The position numbers and the translations under genes were made by a program. From Chanos chanos (taxonomy: Eukaryota > Chordata > Actinopteri > Gonorynchiformes > Chanidae), in contig NC_044496.1 of assembly GCF_902362185.1 (NCBI RefSeq), positions 52,325,136 to 52,389,135 of the forward strand: a stretch of 64,000 bases of DNA. Reading direction: 5' to 3'. The stretch's first letter is position 1. Every line of letters starts with the position of its first letter. The notes below the pieces were generated by a model. That model was not told the origin of the DNA, did no database searches, and worked only from the letters and a program-made list of their open reading frames with translations. This document shows, piece after piece, positions 1 through 12,800 of this stretch.

Positions 1-1977
1 AACAACAATAGTCTGATCTCTCAACAGCTCTACTTACTTGTGATATATCATTTTAGGTTGTTGGACACTGGTCTTTCAACAAACGTGTTAACAGGAGATC
101 ACCCTATGACACAACACAAAGATCTGGTTCACGTCCACTTTATTGGCTGTTTTGCATTGTACATGGTACATTCCTTTCACCACCAATTTAGTCCAAACAC
201 AGACAGTGTGAGCTACAGTGAAGCAGTTTTCTTTCTCATTTTTTCTCTTTCTCTCTCTTTTTTTTTTTTTTTTTACATTTTAGACTTAAAAAAAAGTGAG
301 AAATTAGTGAATATATGTACTGTAAAATAATTGTTGAAGCATTAATAGTGAAAAATAAGTTAAAAACTGATCTTATTCTTAAGACTTTGCAAAAAAAAAA
401 AAAAATTATGGATTTACCATATACATTCACATGATTAAGAGAAGGCAGTATGACAGTTTGGTATAGTACATACACACATAATACTGTATGGCTGTGAGAA
501 TCAACTGCATGGAAAAGTGTCCCTAAATGAGAAGGCAACTGGGTAAGTTAACAACAGTGTGAAGATAAAGTACAGAACTTCACAAAGGGAGATTGATTCA
601 TCTCATTATCAGTCTTATTTTTTTTCCTTCTTTTTTCTAGTTTTTTTTTTTCTCATTCCTGTAACAGGTTCTGAAAGGTGCTTTATAACTAAAAGCATTA
701 CATATTATTGATTCATTTAGAAGTAAAAACAACCAGCCATAAAGAGGATTCCAATCACAACTGTAACCAAATTCAACGTTTTTACGAGGAAATATATCCG
801 ATACCTCTGAGGAAACAACACGTGACAAAATGCATAAGATACAGAGGACAGAACAAGAAGGTGGTGGAAGATTATGAGAAATTTTACTGCTAGCGTTTTG
901 ATACTGTCCTTATTAACCACACTAAAATTCGAGCACTTGTGTAATAAGTTGTAAATGAAGCTTAGACTATTTACATCACAGCCAATCATTTAAATGCATT
1001 GAATTTGACTTTGTGTGTACTTGGCATATACACATTGCGGTTAAGTAAAATGCTAAGTAAACATACTATGAGGAACAACCTGTTCTGTACGTCCAACTTG
1101 CTCAGCAGCTCTCTCTGGGGAAACAAACATTTTAATGTGGGCTTTATGGTCTGTACAATTCTTTGTGATCTAGCTGCCCAAAGGTAGGAAAACAAAAAAA
1201 AAAAATCTCAAGTAATTCCGCTAGCATAGTGTCAAGACAGTTCTATTTAGGGGTTAATAATAAAGTGCAAATAAATTGCAAGACAAGACAAAATGAGACT
1301 CATCCTCATGCCACTTCAGTTAAGAGAAAAGGCAATTGCTAAAAAAAAACCAAAAAAGGGCAAATAGTTCCACTTCAGAAAGGGTTAGCATTCACATTAT
1401 CAGGTGAAGAAGAGAGAGGGTGGCAGATTCACTGAGTCTCAAGGGAACCCAAGAGATATTCTCTCACAAGCACCCCGGCCCCCCCTCCCCCCTCCCCCCT
1501 CCCCCAACCAGGGCAGGAAAATGGGTGTTTTTAGTATGCGGAGCGGCACTGGGAGCTGACACACATTAAGGCAGATCTGTGAACAGTCTTGGTATCACTG
1601 AGAAGTCATTTTTGTGGTATTTGTGTATAGGCCTACAGGACAGAGGTTTAAGTTTTTATCTCTTCCTGCTATTGGTTTAACTGGATCTGAGGATAAACTG
1701 GTGGAAACGTGTACGATCTGACACACTTGAGTTCTGTTCCGTAGTGTGGAATGGCGTCAGCTACGTGCCGCGGCAGCGACCGCCGCCCGTGTTCTCCGTC
1801 ATCTCCCTCAGCGTACCGCGGTTCGCGCCAGGCTGCTCACTTCCTGCCGTAGGAGCTTATAGATGCTATCTTTTACTCAAGGTCCACTCATGTCCACTCA
1901 TGTCCACATGCCAGTGACAACCTGGCAATCGCAAAAAAAAAAAAAAAAAGAGTTTCTGTCGTTGTCTAGGTGGTCCC
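1..1977 (-). other. presumed tmem255a 3' UTR and flank, no coding exon seen
   Basis: No exon-like open frame with homology was found on either strand. The stretch lies directly downstream of the tmem255a stop codon (minus strand). It is AT-rich with several poly-A/poly-T runs and a C-rich tract near 1475-1506. A minus-strand AATAAA hexamer (tttatt on the plus strand, 139-144) could end a long 3' UTR, but this is only a motif match. The true transcript end is unknown. Confidence 0.4.
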
Positions 1978-4900
1978 TTAAGGGCTGTACGGCGGGGGCT
2001 TCTCATCGGGGGGGTAGTAAGGAGGAGAGTAGCGAGGGGGGATCATAGTGGGCCACATATGACTGGCCCCAGACTGAGAATCGTCGGACAGGCCCGAAGA
2101 GTCAGGGAACACGTTGGAGCCCTGCAGAGAAACAAAGGTAATAACAGGAAGAGTCAGAGATCAAACCACACGAAACGTCACGTTCTTCACCCGGCTTTCC
2201 TACGGGGCCGCTAAAAGCTGACAACCAAACCCACTGCAGTATTCTATTTATAATCAATGATTTGTAGGGGCTGATCTAGGGCCAGTCACATGTGCCCCAT
2301 TCTCCACAACCAGTGATGTGAGGGACTGCCCTGACTCACCTTTTAGAAGAGCCTCAAAAGGCTTTACAAATGAAAATGCAATCTGAGAGATTCTAGAGCA
2401 AACACATGGTGATGCATATTTATCGACATGTATTTAAAACACTCTGTAAGTCCTTTGGGTCATCTAGTGCTATTCTATACCGCTTGTCTGGTCTTTGATT
2501 TTCTGAGGAGAATTTTCATATCGCTATGCAAAACAGATACCACAGTAAATATCCCAGTTACGTAAACGGTAGAAGAGAAAGGGAGAGATAAAGTAAGTAC
2601 CTGCATGTCATAGGCAGTGTAAGGTGGCAGGCAGGGGGCAGCGTTGTAATAGGACGTGGAGGGAGCTGGTGTCTCTGGGGGAAGAGGGAGTGGCACAGCC
2701 TCTGGTTCACAGGTGTCAGGAGAAGCCGTGGGCATCTGACCAGAAATACGCTCCCAGTGAATAACAACGGTCAGTCAAAGGTACACGACTACACTAGTCA
2801 AAGCAGTAAAGCAACGCTAAAAAAAAAAATACGATGCAGTGACTGGGCTCAACCCTGATTTTTCCAACTATCAGTAAAAACAGTTTCCAAATGTCTCTCT
2901 CCCCCACCAAAAAAACAAAACAAAACCAACAATGATAATAAAATCAAAAGTGCCTAAACAAACATTAATATGATCTGCATATTTTGATCATACCATGTCC
3001 TTGAAGCCTCCCAGCACTGCTGCAGTGATAATTCCTAAGAAGAGGGCGATGATGTTGAGGATGGTGGCAGACCAGAGCAGGTGGTAGAGATGCACAACAT
3101 CCTGGCAGCTGCGTACCTCCGTGTACTCGTGGTAACCTCCCCTCAGCTCAACACGGCTGCTTAAAATCAGAAGGAGAAGACACAGGTAGCGAGAGAGATT
3201 TCGTGACACCCAAGTTTATCACTACACACGATGGTTTCAATCTACGTTTGATGGATGGAGCAACTAAAAACAAACACATAACAACATAGCACAACCGATT
3301 CATGCGAATCAAAGTAAAACAAACACGTAAATAAACGATTTATCAATCAACAAACCAAACACTGTTTGATTATCCTCCAAACGCATATCACTCTTTGGAG
3401 CAGATGACAAAAGTAGAATCAAATTTGTTGATGGAGACGATTAGATGGGAACTTCCAACTCATTCAATCTGATGACATGTTAAAGTGAAAGTATACCAGA
3501 TGGCACTTGGAAAAGTGCGTTATAAATGCCTTTAACATCAATCTGTGGAACACAGGAATGAGTCCTGGTCTTCGGCTCACGCAGAAGAGCCAGGATACGC
3601 AGAATTATGCTTCCGCTCATTCCTATAGTGTTTCCCCATACAGTTTACTACTACACAGCCACACTCAGTTCCCCCAACCACAAAAATGTCATGGGTCTTG
3701 TTTTTTTTGTTTTTGGTTTTGTTTTTTTGAGGGGCTAAAAACAGAAAGACCTACTTCCAAATCATGGACGATTTCCTAAATTTTTTCAAAACATCTTTAT
3801 TCTGAAGTCCCAAAAGAGGATGTTCTCTGAAACATAGGTAAAAAGAAATGTTCTTTCCAACAGTGCAAAAACTTGAATAAAATAAAGACAATCAAAAGCA
3901 AATATAAATTAGAAGTAAACAACGGTAAATTAAAGGTAGCAGAGCTATTCTCAGATCTGCATTTGAAGCAGAAGATAACTCTGAGAAGGCTAAGAGTGTG
4001 GAGAAAACACAGCACACGTACTTGCCACAATTGTACAGTTCACAGCAGTAGCAGGTGTTGCTCTTCACACGCAGGTTACAAGAAACACGTGACGCAGTTT
4101 GACAGTTGACCTAGAGTATAGACATAGACACAGTGTCCTTTTAATCTCACTTTATGCCTCATATACACATGAGGTGTTTTTAAAAAAAAAGAGAGAGAGA
4201 ATACAGTAATCTGAGGAAAAAACGGCAGATTAAACTCACGTCGAGGTCAAATGATGCACCGTTTGAATAGTATTCACACCGACCAGCATATAGAGGTCTA
4301 AGGTCCTGTGAAATTATAGTCGGTTAAACTCAAACATAAATCGTATAAAATAATACCACATCTATCAAAACAACAACAAAAAAAAGATTCTTTGAACTGC
4401 AGTACTCACTATGTGTCTCGCTGCAAAAACCCCGTCCACAATGGCACAGCAGAAGGCTGCCACAACACCAAAACTGATGAAGACAATAGAGGCTACCAGC
4501 TAAAACACAGACAAAGACAACAGCTGAGCTGAAAACAGCAGCTTTATTCAACCGTTCCAACAGAACACTCATCGTTTACTCTCAACGGGTTTTCCACAGT
4601 CAGTACACTCAATTACAGCTTCAGAGATTAGGAACCAATTAATGACTCCGCCAAAGGATATTATCTATGCTTTCAATGTATTAATATCGTTATTGAACCA
4701 TACGGCGTGTTCCCCATACATTTTCTAATGCAAGGCATTGCATTAGATAATAACCTTTAGTATGTATGCACTTACCTAGGTATCAACAGGGCTTGTGGAT
4801 GTTAGTGAAGTTGTGTATGAGTGTAATGTCTCTGTTAGAGTGTGGAGAGGACATGGTAACTGAGTGGTCTAGTTCTCGGTTCCATCTACTTCTACCCCTG

Positions 4901-7507
4901 TGATTGGCACAGTGCCCGGCTCTTTTCAGGGACTATGCTCCTCCCTCACCCCTCTATGGTTCAGTGCTACCCGTCCACTGACTGAGAGACAGAGAAGATT
5001 CGGTTACACATCACCCCATTTTGTTTGCAGTCAAAGGAGCAAGGACCCGAACACTCCCAGTGACACGCCACATTCTACAACCGAGGGCGTCTCAAATTCA
5101 GCCCGACTGAAAACACTCTCATTATGTGCTGAGCTTCAGCTCAGGATTGACTATTACATAAAGCTAAAGCAACGTGGAGCTATTATTATATTCTGAATAT
5201 GCATAATTAATGTTCTTAACATTGATTAAGAAAAAGATTATCTTAAAATGAAATAAGAAGAAGAAAAAGGAAAACGAAAAAAAAAAAAGTCAGTCTCAAT
5301 TCGCTTAAAAACATGAAAAACAAGTCAACATTCCATATACACAAAACAGCTTTTCATGTAACGGGGAATACCTATATGCCTCTATTTTCTCATCTTTTTA
5401 GCTGCTATAGTAACTCGTATGCAGCATGTGAGTGGCAGTTCAGTCCCTGCAGCTCTGTGTTCTTGCAGTCACGCATGGTCCAACACATTCTTCATTGGTA
5501 GGCACTGCCCCCCCCCTCACCCCCCCCCCCCCCCCCCCCCCCCCCAACTCCCTGTCCTCTGCGATTCCTTCCGCACATTCCTGCCCAGACATTCATCCTG
5601 CTCCCCTTACACTGGGCTATTTATGGGTGCATCTCACTACAAAACAGCAAACATGCTCTAATATTCAACCTCGACCCAGCCAGCCTATGACGAAACTCTT
5701 TAACATAACCAAAGATCTGACTAGAAAATTTTCATCAAGCCCAAATCTGGCGAGATTGATGACATTTTATTGTCAAGAGCGTAACTGTATTCTTTGCATA
5801 ATTGGGCACGATACAGTACAGCCAGAATAGAGAAAGTGATATGAAAAGCCTGTGTAATTTAAAACCTCTTACCATCTGCCTCTTATTCTCTATCAAATGG
5901 GCACCGATGATTCCGAGAAAAGAGCCAAAACCAAGCTGAAAATAACACAAGATAAAATCCCATTACAGTAGCTCATTTCCATGGGTGTTTATTTATTTGC
6001 TAAAAATCAAAAAGAATCATTCATTGGTTAGCTGTAACATTTAGTTACACTTTCAATAGTTTGTGTGTTGAACCCTAAGATAGCATATCTTCCAAAAATA
6101 AAGAATGCTAATTACAACATGAATAAAAGGCAATGTTCAGTGTTGTACTTGTAATATGAGTTATCATGGTGACCAAAGTGGTGTTCGCACAGATTTTTGC
6201 TTGTTTAATTGATTTACCACTTATGTTAATATGGAACACAGGAGCACAACAAAAGAGAACTGATTTATGAACAAGGGCATGGTCTTGATGTCAACACAAC
6301 TAAAAAATGGGTACACACGGTCAACATTACAGGACCCCGAAACCTCACCACATTTTAGCTGGGGGAAAAAAGGGAAACTATCACAGTGGACTTCACTTAG
6401 TCACAATGTAAGATGGCGCAATGTCTCCTGGGTTCACTCCTGCATAGCTTTAAATAAATGAATGAAATGTATCACTGATTTACTGGTTTCCAGTTTAAAG
6501 GCTAAAGATACATGCAGTCTGTTGTATAATATTTCTGAAAACCGACCCGAAAAAAAGGCAGATTACTCATCCTTTAATGTTGGAATGAAAATTCACAGCA
6601 TTGTTACTTACAATAACTCCTGGGTAGTAACCACCAACTGTAATATTCTGTGTTCTAGTGGTAGCTGCCAACCCAAATACCAAGATGAGTACAGAAACAA
6701 TGAGCAGCATCACCGTCACGATGATAGACTTCCTTTTCCTCCGCTTGAATGACCCTATAATGAACAACGAATTAGACGGGCACGATCTATGTTCACACCT
6801 TCATCTTCAGTCTTAGCCGTTGGTTTTGTTCAACAAGAGCAGTCCACGGATGAGAGTAGGCCGACAAGTTCTACATTACTGGATGGACAGTATTACTCAT
6901 TCATAACGTAATCTACATCAACCACGTTATGATATATTTGGACATCTTTGAGGGTACTTATTTTTATTCTCAGATGACACTATCAATGGTGCGATGGAAT
7001 AACATTTTAGCAAAGAGTACCCTATGTCGTGTAATTGTAAGCTGATTAAATGCTGTAGAGACATAGTGCCGTAACTTCCGCGACCACCATAACCCAGAAA
7101 CCAACTGAAATATAGGTGATGTAATTTTTTTTGTCATTCCCGTGCTGGAACGCCCTTCTCGAACAAGATCTGGTTAGGGTATTTGTCGCTAACACTAAGA
7201 GGAGCCCACTTTAAACATAACTCTGAAGCTTCCGTTATGTATTTTAAGGGCCGTTAATTCCATGCACTTCTAGTCTTTGAAAATAAAAGAAGACAGACAG
7301 AAGAGAACGCAGTTCATAACCAGCACATATAGTAAACCAGTGATGTCTCACTCTGTCATATCTCAATGAACGGTGTTCTCCCACCTTTTCGTCATTCTAT
7401 TGTAATATCAGTGCATGTGCCCAGTCAACGACATTGACCTTGTACGTACCCATTGCATCTGAGGTAGTTGTTATTCTGTTGGCTTGCGGATCCAGTCCTG
7501 TTGGCAT
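1978..7507 (-). CDS. tmem255a: transmembrane protein 255A
   Basis: Nine coding exons on the minus strand: 7450-7507, 6612-6754, 5873-5935, 4410-4499, 4240-4305, 4022-4110, 2994-3156, 2601-2735, 1978-2121. All have GT-AG borders and joining phases, giving 316 aa (human about 350). The protein starts MPTGLDPQ and has four hydrophobic segments: about 27-48 (after a basic RRKRKS), 68-83, 89-112 and 199-220. A Cys-rich loop ([13 protein letters not shown]) precedes the last segment. The C-terminal tail is Pro/Tyr-rich and ends KPPPYSP; PPYY and PPPY are PPxY motifs, which in other proteins bind NEDD4-type WW domains. Family members are poorly characterised multi-pass membrane proteins. The A paralogue is chosen over B because atp1b4 and lamp2 are neighbours, as at human Xq24. 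The loop between segments 3 and 4 is shorter than in human. The start ATG opens the reading frame of exon 1; 5' UTR exons are not defined. Confidence 0.93.
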
Positions 7508-8111
7508 TTTTTGATTGAGGAACGCCTAAAATTACGCGTCACGCTTAAAGCCAAATTACCTTACAGGCAAAATAAATTTTGTTTGCTGAATTAATGCACG
7601 GGCAATCTTTGTTAACGGTAGCATTCTTTGAAAGCAAGTGTGCCTTCAGCTACCGTGCTTGCCTCATTATCATCCGCGACTGTTGACATATCCGCTGTCC
7701 TCATCGTTTCGCAGCCGTGGCGCCGCACAGTACCTACCAACGCGCATGCGTTACATATATGCCGCTTCTTCAAAACCAGCGTTCGTGATGACTCAACCGA
7801 AAATATGTGGGAACAGAACAACTGGATGTTTGTGATTCGCCTAAGCAGTTGAAAACGAGTGTCCTACACCAGTAATATATAATCTATCAACAAAACAATT
7901 GTGCACAACTGACAGACTTTAGAGATACTAGGCAGCCTGCCAGTGGGAAAAGCAAAAAGCCAAACATGGACAATCCTGTTTTTGAAGTTCAAATGCAGTT
8001 CAGTTACAGAACAGATTGTGTAGTTTTCACACATCTGTCACTTTCCTGATACATAGCTGGTGGATAAAATTGTATATGCAGACGGGACTGGTTTAGCGCT
8101 ACGAACCAGAT

Positions 8112-8145
<34 letters not shown>

Positions 8146-9820
8146 GGATGCACACGATATGGTTGCATTGGTGACAAATATTGTTAGCTCTCAAATGGCA
8201 CAATTATTTTCAATCTATCATTTTATTTAAGGTCCTGTGGGAAATAGAAAGTCAGAGAACTCCGCTTAATTAATTCATTTAATGAAATAGCAGGTCAATA
8301 CATGAGGATAATTCTTTCCATGAATGTACAAGTTGACTGTAATATCGGCATCTGAAAACCGTGTTTAAATGAAAGCGGACAGACAAATGGAAATTCAAAT
8401 GAGGTTCTTGTTCAGCTCTGAAGTTGACCCTTTGCACAGTCAAAAATTCCCATGGCACCATAATGTTATACTAGGCTATACATCAAACATCAAGCAATGC
8501 TAGACTACTCGCCTCTTGGGACAAGGCACTGTGGATTCAAATAGTCTTTCATGAGCGATGCACTTAGAAGACTCATGGTAGGCTACTACATTTTCATCGT
8601 GTATCAATGTTGTATCCACATCACTTTCACTACCAGAGTAGAAAGATACACCATAATTGTATCTTTGGCTGACACTGCTTCATCTTAATGTCAACACCGA
8701 ACTTTGAATTTAGGCTTTAATCTTAACGCAACAAACCATGGAACGTTACATAATTCTTAGTTACTGAGTGAAATTCAGAAGTACTGAATCGATACACGAC
8801 TGAATACATTAGATCACAAAGTTTGCAAAGGAGAAATAACAGAAGAAAAGGAGAGAAGTGCGCGAATTTTCCATGACGACATTTCTTTTCAGGTATAAAA
8901 AGTAGTGGATCCATGAGCCAACAGCGCGTGACGTGACTAGTGTACAAATATTTAAGTTGATGACAGTTTGAATTTAAACTGACCAATGGTCACAACAGTG
9001 CTCCCATTTTTCGTGCAGTTTGGAGGTTTTTGGTTGGTTTGGCAACACAGTAATTCCAAGATCTAGTTGAAAAAAGTTAGATGTGACAAAATGACTAGAG
9101 CAGCAGCACTTAGGCTATCTGCACACTAAACAAAGGTATAAAAGTTCATTTGGGCTAAAAATATGTAAGAGAATTAGCCAGTTGGTCGAACACCTGCAGT
9201 GACAAACAAAAGCTAAATTAGATTTTGCGCAAAGGGAATAAAACAACGTCAACTTATTTTATAGCATAACTTTGCATTGGTCCCATTCTAGCGGACAATG
9301 AGGCTACGCTGTGCGTGTGCAGAATTCCGTACGACACCAGTCCTTGTCGTTGCCAAAAGTTCCCCGAGGATTAAAAAAAAAGCCCCTCCACTTTTTATCC
9401 CACCCTCCTTTCTCATTTCGGCAAAAGCTCATTCACTATGATGCTCGCCTAGTAGCAAGAAGACTCTCTGTACTCAGCTTCCCGTTGTTTGGGTAAAACT
9501 CATGAAATCAAAGAAAATTTTTTGACCCAGTTATTATTCGTTTTGGCAGGGTCAACCCTTAAGACATCCTGAGCTTTTTCTGCAAACAGATACTGTCGGG
9601 TACCTCTAATTTGGATTTTTAAAGTTTTTTCTTATCATTTAAGAGAGAGAAAAAAACTTTTCGTGTGTACTGTAAAGTTTTCTTTATGTTTCTTAAGACA
9701 TTCAATCAATTTATTGTGTAAACATAAATTACTCAGACTTGAAACATCGCTTTAATTCGCAGAGGCCGGTCGTATATGTGCTTGGTTTAACAAGTACCTT
9801 TTTTTCTTCAGTGAAGAATC
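7508..9820. other. intergenic, divergent tmem255a / atp1b4 upstream region
   Basis: No coding exon is recognised. The tmem255a promoter should lie just above 7507; 7610-7850 is locally richer in CpG (several CG dinucleotides around 7670-7790), which fits a start-site region. A (CA)n microsatellite lies at 8113-8142. A TATAAAAG string occurs at 9137-9144 on the plus strand, but it is about 680 bp from the atp1b4 ATG and cannot be assigned as the promoter from sequence alone. Confidence 0.45.
8113..8142. repeat. (CA)n microsatellite
   Basis: About 15 uninterrupted CA dinucleotides in the tmem255a-atp1b4 intergenic region. No function is implied; probably length-polymorphic. Confidence 0.9.
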
Positions 9821-12800
9821 ATGGAGCCCGATTCTACCGCGGGCGGGGCTGAAGAATTGCTCCTTGCAGACACAGAAGTATCAAAAGTAAGTGTGCTCTT
9901 AAATTTTCGGCGCCGGAATTCTGAGCTATCTTATCATATTTCCGTTTCAACGTGTTAAAACGCAGATACTTGGACAGAAACAGACACTGGAGGTTATAGA
10001 AGTGGAGCAAGCACTCCACATAGATCAGTAATTTGTATTAGAATAGCAATAGAATAAAATAGTAATTGTACAATATATCTTATTGATTTCAAAAAAGGTT
10101 TCTTAACAAAGGCAATAAGTAAAAATTAAATATGAGATGAACACAAAACTTCAGTGTAGGTGACACAGATGTAAAAAATTATGTAGGAATGTGTGTCAAT
10201 ATGTGTATCAGTTCTTGTGTAAAAGAACGTTTAGTTATTTTAGCATGTTTTTCCAATCATATTTTGGGGGAAAAGAAAAGAAAAGATCAATTAAGCAGCT
10301 TCAAAAGATTTGTTGAGGGTCTTAGTAACCTGATGGGTTCTCAATAGGCTCACAGTGCATCTCAGAGCAGAAGTGCTGAGAATCAGTGTGCAACATCTGG
10401 CTTGTGATTGACCTTGTAGTCCTCATGCAGCTGCTGCTTCAAGCTTGGAGGTTAGCTCTCCCAATGAGGTTCAACAAGGTCAATAGGCCCACTCTCTCTT
10501 CCCAACCATCCCCAATTCACCAGATTCATATGAGCATAGCAAAAAGGACCATGAGTAAATTATTTTTTTTTGTTTTCATCTTCTGAATTGTACAAATAAT
10601 AGCAAAAGAGTTTCAAGAAGTGCTCTGTAACAACTTGTGAACCAAAATAACGTTTAAAACATGTCATTTTTACTTTACTATGTTTTGTTCCGTTTCCTTT
10701 GTCAACAGCTGTGAAACTTTTTTTTTAAACAGACTGTGTACGTGATGATGTTTAAGAAAGACTTACATGTGTGGTTTCCATCAGCCTGCAGAGAATGCTC
10801 AGAGGCACGGTCATGTTCTGGCTGAGGCCATGGAAGTGGAGCAGGAAGAACTTGTGGAACACCAGCCTCTGGAGCAGGATGACCTGAATTTTGAGAAGTG
10901 GAAACCCAAGCCAAAGCCTAAGAGAACACTGCATGAGAAAATTGATGACCTGAAGAAATACCTGTGGAATCCTGAGACCAAGGAATTCATGGGTCGCTCA
11001 GGAAAGAGCTGGAGTGAGTAAAAAAAAAAAAGAAAAAAAAGAAATAGAATCTTGGCATGAATATAAACCAATGAACGGTGAACGATTTTAATGGCATAAC
11101 AATGGGGACTTGTTTTAGTGTGTGGCCCATAGAAGACATGCAAATTGCTTTTGGAACGTAAATGATGGCTTCAATTAGTGATGTTCTGCCTCAGTTTGAA
11201 AGGAAATGGATGTGATTGCACAGCTTATTATTTTTGCTCGTTATGGTCCGTTTTTAGTTTAGTTGTTTGCAGAGAGGTGGGGGCAAGGACCCGTGGCGAT
11301 GTAGGGTGAAGAATAGTCCAGAGGGGGTAGAACTGTAGTTTCCCAATCTTTTGCCACTGCTGTAGAGAATAGCTGTGTGTATTTGTGCTTTGCTGTGGCT
11401 TAATGTGAAGTTTATGAGTATATTACCGAGTTTTTGAAAGTGTGTGTGTGGTGTGTGTGTGTGTGTGTGTGTGTGCGTGCGTGTCTGTGTGTGTGTGTGT
11501 GTGTGAGATAACTCAGTGTTTACATAGGTGCACAGATAGTTTAGAGTAATTTTGACAAAAACAGACTGCCTGGGGAATTGTTCCCAGTGGGAGATTGCTA
11601 TCAGAGGCCATGTGCTGGCCAGGAATCACATTCCTCGTACCCCTACCGTGTTCTCCAATGCTTCTTTCCCAAAGCCCCTGTGACCTCCAGACTGTCTTGA
11701 ACACCCTCATGGCCTCACAGTGCAAGCCAACATGAGGAGACGCACAAGTGTTTTTCCGTAGAAGTTCTTCATTAGACACAAGACTCAACTCTAACAAAGT
11801 CTCTTGGCAAGAGTCATTTCCTGGAGAGGTCTGCGGAGTCAGTGGTGATGGAGAGGCAACGTCACAAAGCAGAATTATTCACACACTAGATTAGCCGTCT
11901 AAACAGCAACATGAAAACCTCCTGTGTAAAGTCAAAGGTAGTTCCTGTACTGTGTGGCGCTGAGATCTTTTTTGAAGTTGAAGCACCAGTGCTGTTAAAA
12001 GGGCTGAGTTTCAGAACTAGAGTTCCCAGTTGTCTTCCTTAGTAAAACATGTACCCACATATGCCTTAGAATGGGGGGGGGGGGGGGGGGGGGGGGGGGG
12101 GAGTTGCTACAGTCTGTGATGTGTGTCCTGTGAAAGGAGTGTGTGAGGCCTCACAATACCAGAGTGGCGTGATCAGGCTCCTTGGAGCTGGCCGTGGTTC
12201 TGTATGGCTGCAAAAGACCGTCACTCTGATGGCAACCGGAGGTTCACTGTGTCCCTAAGAGAAAGGACAGCTGGGAGAATTCTCACTGGGCTTGAACAGA
12301 AAAGCCTTTGTGGCTCAGGGACACAAGGGCTGGCTGCAACTAGTCCCTGTGAAATTGCCTGTCCAGGAAAAGCCATTTAATTTGAGGACATGCTGCGTTT
12401 GATCAGTAACTAGTGGATGGTTAATTGGAAATTAAAGGACAATGGTCATTCTCCTGTTTTTTTGTTTAGTCATGAATTCTGTTATCATATATATATAGAA
12501 TCAGTTTCAGGGGTCCTGTAACATTAGGATTCTATACTTCGGTCAGCTGACAGAGTATCACAAAGTTAGAAATGACCATGGTGGGGGTCAAGCACAGTTA
12601 ATGAATGACTGAATGGATGTGAGGAGATCATTTTAGAAGCCACTTAATACAGCAAACGACCCTTTATATCAAAAACAGCAGTATTTATATCTCTGTAATA
12701 GCATTAGACTTAAGAAAATTGTATCACACTAGGTTAAATATTTACCAGTAAGCAAGTAAATTGGTCTCGAACTCAATCCAATTATTGAATTCCTTTTCTT

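Noticed and set aside
5419-5830. Plus-strand frames with His/Pro runs near 5420-5830
   Set aside because: Created by the 25-nt poly-C tract in a tmem255a intron; no coding support.
9137-9144. TATAAAAG as an atp1b4 TATA box
   Set aside because: About 680 bp from the ATG with no evidence of a start site or 5' exon; kept only as a note.
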